From NCBI GenBank assembly GCA_946188105.1, contig CAMHTQ010000001.1, positions 1 to 64,000 on the forward strand: a DNA stretch of 64,000 bases, read 5' to 3'. This DNA is from an uncultured Alphaproteobacteria bacterium (lineage in GTDB: Bacteria; Pseudomonadota; Alphaproteobacteria; Rs-D84). Below, piece by piece: positions 8,814 to 17,661 of this stretch (its first letter is position 1; every line of letters begins with the position of its first letter). The notes beneath the pieces were generated by a model. That model was not told the origin of the DNA. It made no database searches and worked only from the letters and a program-made list of their open reading frames with translations. The position numbers and the translations under genes are program-made.

Positions 8814-11777
8814 ATGTTAAAAAAGATATTTGTATTCTTATGTTTATTATGCTCTCCGGTATTTGCGGAAACAGCATATGCATCAACTGATACTTATTCC
8901 GTGAATGATTTATTAAAACGCGATGCCGACCAAACACCCTGTGCCAAGGCCGTATTTGAAAAAGCATTGGCTGATAATGCATACTTGATTGAAAATCCTG
9001 ACGAGGCAGATAGTGCCGAAATCGAAACTTGGACTCATTTATCTTTTAATAATGCACCCGTATTACAGGCGGTTCTGGATTGTCCCGAGGTAAAAAATGC
9101 CCAAGACACCGATACAATTATTTTCGAAACCGTTGGTTATACTTTTCCAAATGGTCGTTTAATCGAAATAAATTACGAAACTCAAAAAAGTGTTTTGAAA
9201 CAAAAACTGTTATTAACATCAAAACCTGATTTATCCCCAGGCGAAATCAGTCCTGATATTGTTGCTGATGCTCAAAACGGGGTTGTTTGGGTCAATGTTG
9301 ATCCTGCATGGTATGGAATTTTGGTTGCCGAACATGGAACCATGGATGAATTCGTACAACCTGGAAAAACTAATGTTGTTGCTTTGAAACATATTGAAAA
9401 CAATATAAAAACATTTTATCCAAAAGATCATAATACTTGGCCAGTCGAGGCAAACTGCACTTCGAAAACTGCAATGGCCGAAGATGCCGATATGATAAAT
9501 CGTGCCACAACACGTACGGTTGGTGCAGCTTCACCCAAATACACCCCCACGACCGAGGCCGAAAAAGAACAAGAAAAACAGGCAAAAAATAATGACTATT
9601 ATGTTCTGGGCGATGGCGATTTAACCTGGATTTCCGCATTAGAAATTGTTGCTGACGTTGTTATGACCGTGGTTTCATGGGGTGGTTATGCCATTGTCAA
9701 AGGTGCATTAACAGCATTACGTGGAACCAAGGCATTTGTTAAAGCAAACAAGGCATTAAAGGCATTACGTGCATCACATAATGTTGCCAGATATTTAAAA
9801 GTGACCGAAAAAGCACGACATGTTGAACGGGCTATTAAAAATATCGACAATGTCGAAGATACATATAAAACAATAAAGTCTTTGGAAAGTTCTGCAAACA
9901 CAACGGTCAAGGCATTAACCAGAAAAATCGACTTGTTAAAGGCACGTAATGCCAAACCCAAAACAATCAAAGCAATCCAAGAAGAATTAGAAGTTGCGAC
10001 CAAACAAGCAAAATCTATCAAGTCTGCTGCGGAAACTGCTGACAAAATGCATGATGCAGAAAAAGTGATTGATAAAGTTTCTGATACAGAAAAAACTATC
10101 GCAAATATACAAAAACAAATCGACGATATAAAAGATAATATGGCAACTTTGGATAAAAAATCTCAATTGTTCCGCAACCAACAAAGCAGGGCGGCACAAT
10201 TAGAAAACAACTTGAAAGGTGCTAAATCTCAATTAAAAACTGCACAAAAAGAGGCCGAGGCAGCAAAACAAGAATTGGAACAATTGAAAACGACATATAA
10301 AACCCAAATGCAAGGTGTCCAAAAATTACACGCCGATGATATTGCCAAATTAGAAAAGACCAAGGATGTTATGGATTATAAAGAACTTGCCCAGGCCAGA
10401 CGTGATATCGCACATACCGTATATTTAATGCGTCGTGGCAAGGTTGCTTTCCAGGCAAATCGTGGTTTGTTACCAATGCGTGCCGCACGTGCTGCAAATG
10501 CATTGCGTAAAGGATTCAAAAGCACTAAAAAAATGGATAAAGCAATCAAAGTTGTTCGTGCAAATACCAGTGGTATTTCTGCAAAAATCAACGATTGGCT
10601 GTTCCATAATACAATGAAAAATATTACCGCAATTGCCAAGGTAAATGCAAAACTCAGCACATTAACAACCGTCGTTAAAATTGCTGGTGATATGTATGAT
10701 GTTACATCTACATCAACTGGCGATTTCACCAACAATATCGAAATGAAACCATATTTATTGTTGGGTGCTGATAATTTACCTGAATATGAAAATGTAGTAA
10801 ATCATGGTATGTGGTTGTTCTGGGCGGGCAGTTCAACATCCGCCGCCGATGATGATGCAGCATATTTACAAGCTATGAGTTTTGCTGAAAAATTCCATCA
10901 AGATTTGGTCGATGTCCAAGACGAATATGATAATGCTGCATGCGATGTCGATATATATGTCGTGCGTCCAATTATTCGTAACCCCGGGACAGAAAATGCA
11001 GAACTGTATTATTTAATTATGAATGATACACCATGGACAACACATGATTTTAACAATATCAGTTCTGAAATTCACGAACGTGGAACGCCATTAACAAAAC
11101 CTGCAGATTACAAAGAACCGGAAAATGCATCGTCATCTGGAAATAGTAATTATGCAACCGCTGGCAATCCAGGAAATTTAGTCTATTACGAACCCGCATA
11201 TGATGGTTCCCGTATTGGACAAGGATGCACACCACCATCTGCATCCGCTGGTGTTTTCCCCAGCACAATTTACAGTTCTGGACGTTATTCACAATACCCT
11301 GCATTTGAAAAGGCAATGATTACAAAATTCAGAACCGAAGGTGAATGTGTAAATCACCCAGCAGATGCCGGCAAATACACATGTTACGGTGTGTCATCCA
11401 GATATTTCCCACAGGTCAAAACCGAAGGTTTTAATCGTAATGATGCCGAAGATATTGCATACAAACACTTTTTCCACGGCCCACACATTGACAGATTACC
11501 CGATGCCATCAGTGGCGACGTGTTCATGGCATTATGGGGAACCGGCAGTCGTCCAGCATCTATTGGATTATTACAAAACTTACTGGGGGTTGAACAAACA
11601 AATGCTGTTGACGAAGCAACCATAGAGGCAGCCAAGAATTACCAAGGCGACTTGCGTACACAATATCTGGATAGACGAGAACAAGCATTTCGGTCTGGTC
11701 AAAAAGAATTTCGCCAAGGTTGGTTAAATGCAATGGAAGTATATCGTGCAAATGGTTGCCATACCGTTGCCCAATAA
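8814..11777 (+). CDS. Large exported coiled-coil protein of unknown function
   Basis: Not recognised. A signal peptide spans residues 1-18 (LKKIFVFLCLLCSPVFA). Residues 20-260 form an N-terminal domain. A hydrophobic stretch at about 268-298 could insert in a membrane, and residues 300-510 are a long, Lys/Ala/Glu-rich coiled coil. The C-terminal 350 residues are mixed, with scattered cysteines. Hydrophobic hairpin plus coiled coil resembles pore-forming or tail-tape-like proteins only in outline; that is speculation. It ends the run of three closely spaced exported-protein genes, and a new promoter precedes the next gene. Confidence 0.75.
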   Translation: MLKKIFVFLCLLCSPVFAETAYASTDTYSVNDLLKRDADQTPCAKAVFEKALADNAYLIENPDEADSAEIETWTHLSFNNAPVLQAVLDCPEVKNAQDTDTIIFETVGYTFPNGRLIEINYETQKSVLKQKLLLTSKPDLSPGEISPDIVADAQNGVVWVNVDPAWYGILVAEHGTMDEFVQPGKTNVVALKHIENNIKTFYPKDHNTWPVEANCTSKTAMAEDADMINRATTRTVGAASPKYTPTTEAEKEQEKQAKNNDYYVLGDGDLTWISALEIVADVVMTVVSWGGYAIVKGALTALRGTKAFVKANKALKALRASHNVARYLKVTEKARHVERAIKNIDNVEDTYKTIKSLESSANTTVKALTRKIDLLKARNAKPKTIKAIQEELEVATKQAKSIKSAAETADKMHDAEKVIDKVSDTEKTIANIQKQIDDIKDNMATLDKKSQLFRNQQSRAAQLENNLKGAKSQLKTAQKEAEAAKQELEQLKTTYKTQMQGVQKLHADDIAKLEKTKDVMDYKELAQARRDIAHTVYLMRRGKVAFQANRGLLPMRAARAANALRKGFKSTKKMDKAIKVVRANTSGISAKINDWLFHNTMKNITAIAKVNAKLSTLTTVVKIAGDMYDVTSTSTGDFTNNIEMKPYLLLGADNLPEYENVVNHGMWLFWAGSSTSAADDDAAYLQAMSFAEKFHQDLVDVQDEYDNAACDVDIYVVRPIIRNPGTENAELYYLIMNDTPWTTHDFNNISSEIHERGTPLTKPADYKEPENASSSGNSNYATAGNPGNLVYYEPAYDGSRIGQGCTPPSASAGVFPSTIYSSGRYSQYPAFEKAMITKFRTEGECVNHPADAGKYTCYGVSSRYFPQVKTEGFNRNDAEDIAYKHFFHGPHIDRLPDAISGDVFMALWGTGSRPASIGLLQNLLGVEQTNAVDEATIEAAKNYQGDLRTQYLDRREQAFRSGQKEFRQGWLNAMEVYRANGCHTVAQ

Positions 11778-11784
11778 AAGCCTA

Positions 11785-11814
11785 TTGATTTCTTTTTCAA
11801 TTTTATTGTATAAT
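11785..11814 (+). promoter_or_regulatory. Sigma-70-type promoter for the small exported protein
   Basis: TTGATT (11785-11790) and a consensus TATAAT (11809-11814) with an 18-bp spacer, 29 bp before the ATG. TTGGGGGAAAA supplies the ribosome binding site. Confidence 0.65.
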
Positions 11815-11842
11815 ATAAATAAAGCATTTCATTGGGGGAAAA

Positions 11843-12145
11843 ATGAAATTATTATCGTTTATTTTTGCAATCTGTATATCTATCAGCGGGGCATCTGCAT
11901 ATCAAATGTCATCATCAAATGAATACGGCACTGGTGATGCACGCAACCAAAACATTACCGTAAAATGCACAACACCAACTGGACATATTTCAACCGAAAC
12001 TTGTTCTTTACGCAGATATGCAAAATGTAATGGCACCGATTGTTCTGGTTGGAAAGAATGGCGTGATTTACGCAACACAACAACCACATATTCTGATTGG
12101 CAATCTGCGGCAGATGCATGTTGTCGTGCCAAAGGATTGCGTTAA
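11843..12145 (+). CDS. Small exported Cys-rich protein
   Basis: Not recognised. It has 100 residues with a signal peptide at 1-19 (FIFAICISISGASA). The mature 80 residues hold cysteines in CTTPTG, ETCSL, KCNGTDCSGW and DACC, so it is probably a compact disulfide-bonded extracytoplasmic protein. It has its own consensus-like promoter and a GGGGG ribosome binding site, which suggests strong expression. The minus-strand tRNA cluster follows. Confidence 0.72.
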   Translation: MKLLSFIFAICISISGASAYQMSSSNEYGTGDARNQNITVKCTTPTGHISTETCSLRRYAKCNGTDCSGWKEWRDLRNTTTTYSDWQSAADACCRAKGLR

Positions 12146-12167
12146 AAAATTCAACAAAATTTTTGGT

Positions 12168-12191
12168 AAAAAAAAACTGCTTTACGCAGAT
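12168..12191 (-). terminator. Weak terminator of the tRNA cluster
   Basis: On the minus strand a short CTGC-GTAAA-GCAG hairpin is followed by nine T residues, just downstream of the tRNA-Val gene. Confidence 0.55.
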
Positions 12192-12197
12192 CTCTTT

Positions 12198-12274
12198 TGG
12201 TGGATGTGAGCAGACTCGAACTGCTGACCTCTTCGATGTGAACGAAGCGCTCTAACCAACTGAGCTACACATCC
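12198..12274 (-). tRNA. tRNA-Val (CAC)
   Basis: A full cloverleaf can be drawn on the minus strand: acceptor GGATGTG / CACATCC, D arm GCTC / GAGC, anticodon stem CTTCG / CGAAG with loop TTCACAT (anticodon CAC), and T stem AGCAG / CTGCT with loop TTCGAGT. The CCA end is encoded. It is the last of three adjacent tRNA genes, about 10 bp from its neighbour. Confidence 0.95.
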
Positions 12275-12283
12275 AAGATGGAG

Positions 12284-12370
12284 TGGTGGGGATAGTGGGA
12301 CTTGAACCCACACGGTTGCAATAACCAAAGGATTTTAAGTCCTCAGCGTCTACCATTCCGCCATATCCCC
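12284..12370 (-). tRNA. tRNA-Leu (TAA)
   Basis: On the minus strand: acceptor GGGGATA paired with TATCCCC, anticodon loop CTTAAAA (anticodon TAA), a long variable arm as expected for Leu, T loop TTCAAGT, and an encoded CCA. The length of 87 nt fits a class II tRNA. Confidence 0.95.
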
Positions 12371-12382
12371 GAGAACTTTTGT

Positions 12383-12458
12383 TGGTGGAGCTGATGGGAC
12401 TCAAACCCACGACCTCTACGATGCGAACGTAGCGCTCTATCAACTGAGCTACAACCCC
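12383..12458 (-). tRNA. tRNA-Ala (CGC)
   Basis: On the minus strand: acceptor GGGGTTG / CAGCTCC with the G3-U70 pair that is the alanine identity element, anticodon stem CTACG / CGTAG with loop TTCGCAT (anticodon CGC), and an encoded CCA. It is the first of the three-tRNA cluster. Confidence 0.95.
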
Positions 12459-12513
12459 GTGCGGAGCAAATTATAAATAAAGCAGCCAAAAAAGTAAAGA
12501 GTTTTTTTTAACT

Positions 12514-12541
12514 TTTACAAAATCATCATATATGCTATAAT
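12514..12541 (+). promoter_or_regulatory. Sigma-70-type promoter of the TPR protein gene
   Basis: TTTACA (12514-12519) and TATAAT (12536-12541), spacer 16 bp, 24 bp before the start codon. Confidence 0.6.
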
Positions 12542-12565
12542 TCTAAAGGAAAAAGGGATATTTAA

Positions 12566-14122
12566 ATGGCAAAATCAAGCATTAAAAACATTAAATTTCA
12601 ACATGCCGCACATAAAATCAAAATTTTGACTTTGGCTGGATTGATGACCGCATCCGCATTAAATGCCAATGCCGCAGAATCTGCACCAAAAGCAAAAACA
12701 GAAACCGTTGCAAAAAAAGCAACTAAACCATCATTAACCAAGGTATATAAAATAAATAATCGCCAAGATTTTGATAAATTATGGAATGATGCAAAGCCAT
12801 TGTGTGTTCCTGTGCTGATTTTATCAGAAAATTGGCGCGTGGATTTCCATCATGACAAGGGACTTAAGAAAACTCCAAATTCTGTATGTGCAGGATTATA
12901 TTATTATCCAAAAAATGGTGATTTTCATTCAAAAACATGGATTAAAACAAGTCAATATTTTATAAATTATCAAAACACACACAAGGGTAAAAGCCCAAAA
13001 AATCGTACTCCCCAGAATATCCGTGACGGAATATACGGGTGGGGCGAAAGTATGGAAAACGGACGACATTTAGAAAGTCTATATTCGGCATTAAAAGGTT
13101 CTGAAATAACAATCAATGAATTCGCCGCATTGTACAGCCATTTCTTTCATACATGCAATTTAAAAGCAGCCAAAAAATTTGCGGCAATAAACAACAGTAA
13201 AAAGATAAAAGACAAGCCATTGGCATGTGCACAGGCATTATTAGACAGCGATCCCGTATCATTGGCCGGACAAAAAAGTCGGTTTATGCACGAGGCACTG
13301 GTTTGTTTAAATGAAGACAATTATTGTTCTGATATATTCAGTTTGTGTGTCGATTGTCACCTGGGCACATCGATTAATGCCTGTCCTGGACAATTCGAAA
13401 ACGTTAACAACAACAAACTAACTCATGCCAAGGCAAAAATAATCAAAGACAGAATTTGTAACAGAACCGTCCGAGGTGGCAAGCAAATAAAAGCATTATG
13501 CAAACAAATAAATGATAAAAACATCATGGCATTTTGCGTTACAACCCAGAATTCTAAATCATTGGACGAACGCGATGCTATCTATCAAAAAGCATTAAAG
13601 GCATATAACTCTAAAGATTACAAAACCGCGAAAAAACTCTTTCAACAAGTTATGGCTAAACACGGCGAAGGCCCAGATTTATGGAATGATATGGCAATCA
13701 CATATTACAATTTGGGCGAATATACCAATTGTATTGAAATGTGCCGCAAAGTACTAAACAGCGGAGAAAACAAAGAATATGCCAAGGCATGTTATAATGC
13801 TGGCAAGGCATATGAAGAGCAGGGTAATTATGCAAAAGCTTTACAAAACTATGAAAAAGCTTTGAAGTATTACAATAGTTATGGAATCGCAGACAAAAGT
13901 AGCTCTGTTGATTACAAAACAATTTATACCAAGGCAATAAATCGCGTAACTTCTCGGGTTCAAACGACAAAACAATCTGGTAAAACATCGCAAAAATCCA
14001 CGGGTAAAAACAAACAAAAAAAATCCACAATGTTCTTTTTGGCAACGATGGCGGTTGCCAGAAAACGCAACGGCAATATTCGGGCAAAAAATCCGCCACG
14101 CAAAGATTTACATTCCAGATAA
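12566..14122 (+). CDS. Exported TPR-repeat protein
   Basis: A signal-peptide-like N-terminus covers residues 1-36 (ILTLAGLMTASALNANA) after a basic stretch. Residues 50-330 are an unrecognised region with about a dozen cysteines. Residues 334-432 contain tetratricopeptide-type helices, for example AIYQKALKAYNSKDYKTAKK, DMAITYYNLGEYTNCIEMCR and YNAGKAYEEQGNYAKALQNY, which mediate protein-protein contacts. The last 60 residues are Lys/Ser/Arg-rich. A periplasmic scaffold or assembly role is plausible but not shown. A promoter and AAAGG ribosome binding site precede it, and a terminator follows at once. Confidence 0.8.
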   Translation: MAKSSIKNIKFQHAAHKIKILTLAGLMTASALNANAAESAPKAKTETVAKKATKPSLTKVYKINNRQDFDKLWNDAKPLCVPVLILSENWRVDFHHDKGLKKTPNSVCAGLYYYPKNGDFHSKTWIKTSQYFINYQNTHKGKSPKNRTPQNIRDGIYGWGESMENGRHLESLYSALKGSEITINEFAALYSHFFHTCNLKAAKKFAAINNSKKIKDKPLACAQALLDSDPVSLAGQKSRFMHEALVCLNEDNYCSDIFSLCVDCHLGTSINACPGQFENVNNNKLTHAKAKIIKDRICNRTVRGGKQIKALCKQINDKNIMAFCVTTQNSKSLDERDAIYQKALKAYNSKDYKTAKKLFQQVMAKHGEGPDLWNDMAITYYNLGEYTNCIEMCRKVLNSGENKEYAKACYNAGKAYEEQGNYAKALQNYEKALKYYNSYGIADKSSSVDYKTIYTKAINRVTSRVQTTKQSGKTSQKSTGKNKQKKSTMFFLATMAVARKRNGNIRAKNPPRKDLHSR

Positions 14123-14150
14123 AAAAATCGGGATTTTCATCCCGATTTTA
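14122..14150. terminator. Bidirectional terminator, TPR gene and tRNA-Leu
   Basis: The stem AAAATCGGG / CCCGATTTT has A-rich and T-rich flanks, so it serves the plus-strand TPR gene and the minus-strand tRNA-Leu that ends at 14155. Confidence 0.85.
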
Positions 14151-14154
14151 ATTT

Positions 14155-14241
14155 TGGTGGGCATAAGAAGACTCGAACTTCCAAGGTATTGCTACCACTA
14201 GTACCTGAAACTAGCGCGTCTACCAATTCCGCCATATGCCC
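14155..14241 (-). tRNA. tRNA-Leu (CAG)
   Basis: On the minus strand: acceptor GGGCATA / TATGCCC, anticodon stem CTAGT / ACTAG with loop TTCAGGT (anticodon CAG), a long variable arm, T loop TTCGAGT and encoded CCA. The 87-nt length fits Leu. Confidence 0.95.
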
Positions 14242-14352
14242 ATATAAAGCGGTAATGATGTTAATCTAAAACGACATTAAAAGCAACAATTTTTTATTTT
14301 TCAAATCTCTAAAAATTTTTATAAAAAATAATGACTTATCTAAACTATTTGC

Positions 14353-14382
14353 TTGCTCTAAAAATCTGAAATTTGCTAGAAT
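14353..14382 (+). promoter_or_regulatory. Candidate promoter placing the start at the ATG
   Basis: TTGCTC (14353-14358) and TAGAAT (14377-14382) are 18 bp apart. Transcription would start about 5 nt before the ATG at 14394, giving a nearly leaderless mRNA. A GAATC site (14379-14383) overlaps the -10 box. Confidence 0.4.
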
Positions 14383-14393
14383 CTGTACTGAGG

Positions 14394-17300
14394 ATGAAAA
14401 GGATTGGAATAATCTTGGTTTTCTGCACGTTATGGACGATGAACGGCTGGGCTGCATCGCGTATCTCGAACACACCTGCATCAACTCGCCAGGGTGCCAC
14501 CACGCAAAAGGTTCGAACAAAAACGGCAACAACTAACAAAAGTGTGCGTATCGCAACCCCACAAAAACAAACCGTATCCAGAACTGCAAAAACACCAACA
14601 ACAAAAAACACCACTCAACGCAGTGCGACACAAAAAACATCTGTAAAATCCAGGGCAAATGTTGTTGCACGAAACACAACTGAAACCCGCACAGGCGCAG
14701 AATATGAATCATGTAAAAACGCATTCTTTGCCTGTATGGATCAATTTTGCCAGTTAAAAAATGATGATTATCGTCGTTGCTCGTGCAGTAATCGTATTTC
14801 TGCATTGCAAACCGCCAAGGATAATTTAACCCAGGCAAACGAGCAATTAAACACATTTAACGAAAACTTGGAAATCGTTGGCAAAACCGCTGCCCAGGCT
14901 ATTGCAATGAACACTGCATCAGACGGTGAACAGGCATTAACCAAGGATAAAACCGCATCCACCGCTTTATTAAACGCAATTTTAAACACAATCCGTGGCA
15001 GCGATTCCCGTGTTGAACACAGCAAACTATCCGATTTAAACAGTATAGATTTATCATTTGATGCCGCAAATTCTTTTGGGACAACCGATGCTGGACAAAT
15101 AATCGCATCTTATAACGGCCAAGAATTATATTCTGCGGTATATCCACAATGTCGCAGTGCTGTAAAATCTAATTGTAATGACGCATCTTTGCAACGAGCC
15201 GTCAATGCGTACTTAATGGCAATTGAACAAGATTGCAACACTGTTCAAACTGCAATCACCAATAAACAAAAAGAAACACATGCGGCAATCCGTGAAAGTA
15301 GTTCAATGTTGGACTTGGCACGTGCAGACAATCATAAAAAACATAATTCTGATGATATTGCCACATGTTTGGCAAATGTAGAATCTGCAATATTAAGCGA
15401 AGAGGTATGTGGGAAAAATTATCACAAATGCTTGGACAATGGAAAATACATTGACGTATCCACGGGTGCACCAATTACAGGGGTCGTTGATTTTTATAAA
15501 TTGGGAACATTGTTGAAATTCACCCCAGGTCGCAATAACGAAACTCAAAAATTGGCACAAAATCCAGATAACCAAGAATTTGTATACTCTTTTGAAAAAC
15601 ATGTGAAACAATTTGCCGAACCCGCATTAGATAAATGTTATGATAACGCCCAGGTTGTTTGGCAAGATTATCTGAACAAGGCCATGCTGGATATTTATTA
15701 TGCTCAACAGTCCAAGGTTAATGAAATCAAACAGGGTTGTTTTGATTTTGTGTCTGCTTGTTATATGAACAGCAACACCGCTATCACTGCCGCTATGCAG
15801 GGACTATTGGCAACTCAGACAAATGTATTAAAACCGGGGGCAATAAATTTAACAAAAGAATTATGTTCAAATTATATAGAATCTTGCAACAACATGTTTG
15901 ACAATAATATTATTTCTGAATACGTACAAAATCGTAATGATGTTGATAGTTTAAGTGCATGTCGTGCCATTGCAAAACAATGCTTTGACGGATACGGCGG
16001 TCAAAATTATGAAAATTTTTACCATCCATACAGTGGACTATTTGAACCTGGCAAAGCTATCGATTGGTTCACTTTGTACGAATGCGATAATCAAGAATGT
16101 TCCAATCCAAAATTAAAGTCAGAATGTGCAAAACAATTATACAATACCGAGGGGTGTCGCGAACATATTGTCGAGGCATTCGGTGGTTTAAACTATTACA
16201 GTACCTCACGACAATACGGAATACTTACCAAGGATGGTATCAGTCCCAGATTGCTTCAATCAAAGGGTGTTGCCACAGAGATTTACAACCAAATCATTGA
16301 TACATTACAAACCCAGTGTGCTAATTTGGATGGAAAATTCCTGAATATCAGAACAGTAACAGGGGCTGCTTATCAATATACATATAATCAAAATGATTTT
16401 TGTCAGTTAACCGTTAACGACCACAGCCGGTATAAAAAACTGTTCACAACATACAGTATCGGTAAAAAAGAAAATTATTCTGTATGGAATCCATTATTAA
16501 ATTGTGACTATGGAAACCACCATGGTAATGCTTTTTCGGCTGTGCGTCAGAAAAATGCCATAAAAATCAGACGCATCAAATCACGTGCCGGAGGAATAGA
16601 GGTTGTTGGCGACAATTTTGCAGATCCATACGTTGGCGGATCGGTAGTATCCGAAAGAGTGCAAATTGATGGGGACGAACCATATCTTTCTTCTCCAGAT
16701 TTCTGCTATGGTGGTTGGGAAACCAAAGCCCGAGAAACATTAGAAAACATCTGTCCACGCGATTATGAAAATGATATTGACATCAAATCATGGGGAATTT
16801 GTTCTTGTTGGGAAAATGGTGGACGTCGCAGTAATGACGGCACAACAATACGATGCATGGCATCTTTCCCAGTTACCCCATTAAAAACATACAATATAAA
16901 CACTTACGTTGCACCATATAGTGCAGAACAAGTAACCACGTCTGGATTAAATCATGCTTGCAGTACCGCATCATTTATAACTGAAATAAACCAGGATCCA
17001 TCTTTAGCGGCACTGCTACCATCCGAAGGGCAAGTATTAATGAATGCAGAAACAGCAACCAGCACATTTTCTTTGTGGCCATTCGAAACTACAAAAAAAC
17101 CTACCGATCAAGATTGGTGTACAGCCGAGGTAAATGATAAAAACCAAGTATGCCCATTTGGTGTTAAATTAACAAATTCCAAAGAATGTGCTCAATGTCC
17201 TTTTGATGGACCAGTGCAAACACAAGGAAACACATCAAAATGTTGTCCACCAACGCACAACAATGAAAGCACCTCAACAACTCTCTATTACTATCGGTTA

Positions 17301-17627
17301 TCAAACAACGATGTAACTCTGTGTTGCCCAACAACTGATTCTACTATTGTTACACTTGAAAATGTCGGCAAATTCTGTTGCCCATCATCTGGAGGTACTG
17401 CCCACACCAAAATTTTCCAAGACAGTACAACTAATACATACGGATGCTGTCCAGAATCAACAACAACATTTACCAACGAAAAATGTGACGGACAAACAGA
17501 TCCAACAACCCCATCAACCCCAGTTGAATCTATAAATACATCAGACGTTATAATGACTAATGATCCTAACGCAGGAACTTATTTCCCAGGTGCAACCGAC
17601 GTAACACAAACATCCGCCGGCGAATAA
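14394..17627 (+). CDS. Large exported Cys-rich protein with CCP motifs
   Basis: Not recognised. The ATG of MKRIGIILVF is preferred over a TTG seven codons upstream because it begins a signal peptide (residues 1-22, ending NGWAA). Residues 25-105 are Thr/Lys/Arg-rich and disordered. From CKNAFFACMDQFCQ (about 112) on, the protein is helical and Cys-rich to about residue 850. The last 200 residues have paired-Cys motifs: KCCPPT, LCCPTT, FCCPSS and GCCPES. The same CCP pattern ends the acidic membrane protein at 3.7-5.8 kb. No enzyme signature is visible. A surface structure or matrix role is inference. The start codon directly follows AGG, with no spaced Shine-Dalgarno. Confidence 0.78.
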   Translation: MKRIGIILVFCTLWTMNGWAASRISNTPASTRQGATTQKVRTKTATTNKSVRIATPQKQTVSRTAKTPTTKNTTQRSATQKTSVKSRANVVARNTTETRTGAEYESCKNAFFACMDQFCQLKNDDYRRCSCSNRISALQTAKDNLTQANEQLNTFNENLEIVGKTAAQAIAMNTASDGEQALTKDKTASTALLNAILNTIRGSDSRVEHSKLSDLNSIDLSFDAANSFGTTDAGQIIASYNGQELYSAVYPQCRSAVKSNCNDASLQRAVNAYLMAIEQDCNTVQTAITNKQKETHAAIRESSSMLDLARADNHKKHNSDDIATCLANVESAILSEEVCGKNYHKCLDNGKYIDVSTGAPITGVVDFYKLGTLLKFTPGRNNETQKLAQNPDNQEFVYSFEKHVKQFAEPALDKCYDNAQVVWQDYLNKAMLDIYYAQQSKVNEIKQGCFDFVSACYMNSNTAITAAMQGLLATQTNVLKPGAINLTKELCSNYIESCNNMFDNNIISEYVQNRNDVDSLSACRAIAKQCFDGYGGQNYENFYHPYSGLFEPGKAIDWFTLYECDNQECSNPKLKSECAKQLYNTEGCREHIVEAFGGLNYYSTSRQYGILTKDGISPRLLQSKGVATEIYNQIIDTLQTQCANLDGKFLNIRTVTGAAYQYTYNQNDFCQLTVNDHSRYKKLFTTYSIGKKENYSVWNPLLNCDYGNHHGNAFSAVRQKNAIKIRRIKSRAGGIEVVGDNFADPYVGGSVVSERVQIDGDEPYLSSPDFCYGGWETKARETLENICPRDYENDIDIKSWGICSCWENGGRRSNDGTTIRCMASFPVTPLKTYNINTYVAPYSAEQVTTSGLNHACSTASFITEINQDPSLAALLPSEGQVLMNAETATSTFSLWPFETTKKPTDQDWCTAEVNDKNQVCPFGVKLTNSKECAQCPFDGPVQTQGNTSKCCPPTHNNESTSTTLYYYRLSNNDVTLCCPTTDSTIVTLENVGKFCCPSSGGTAHTKIFQDSTTNTYGCCPESTTTFTNEKCDGQTDPTTPSTPVESINTSDVIMTNDPNAGTYFPGATDVTQTSAGE

Positions 17628-17661
17628 ATAAAAAACCGTAAATTCTAATAATTATCTGAAT

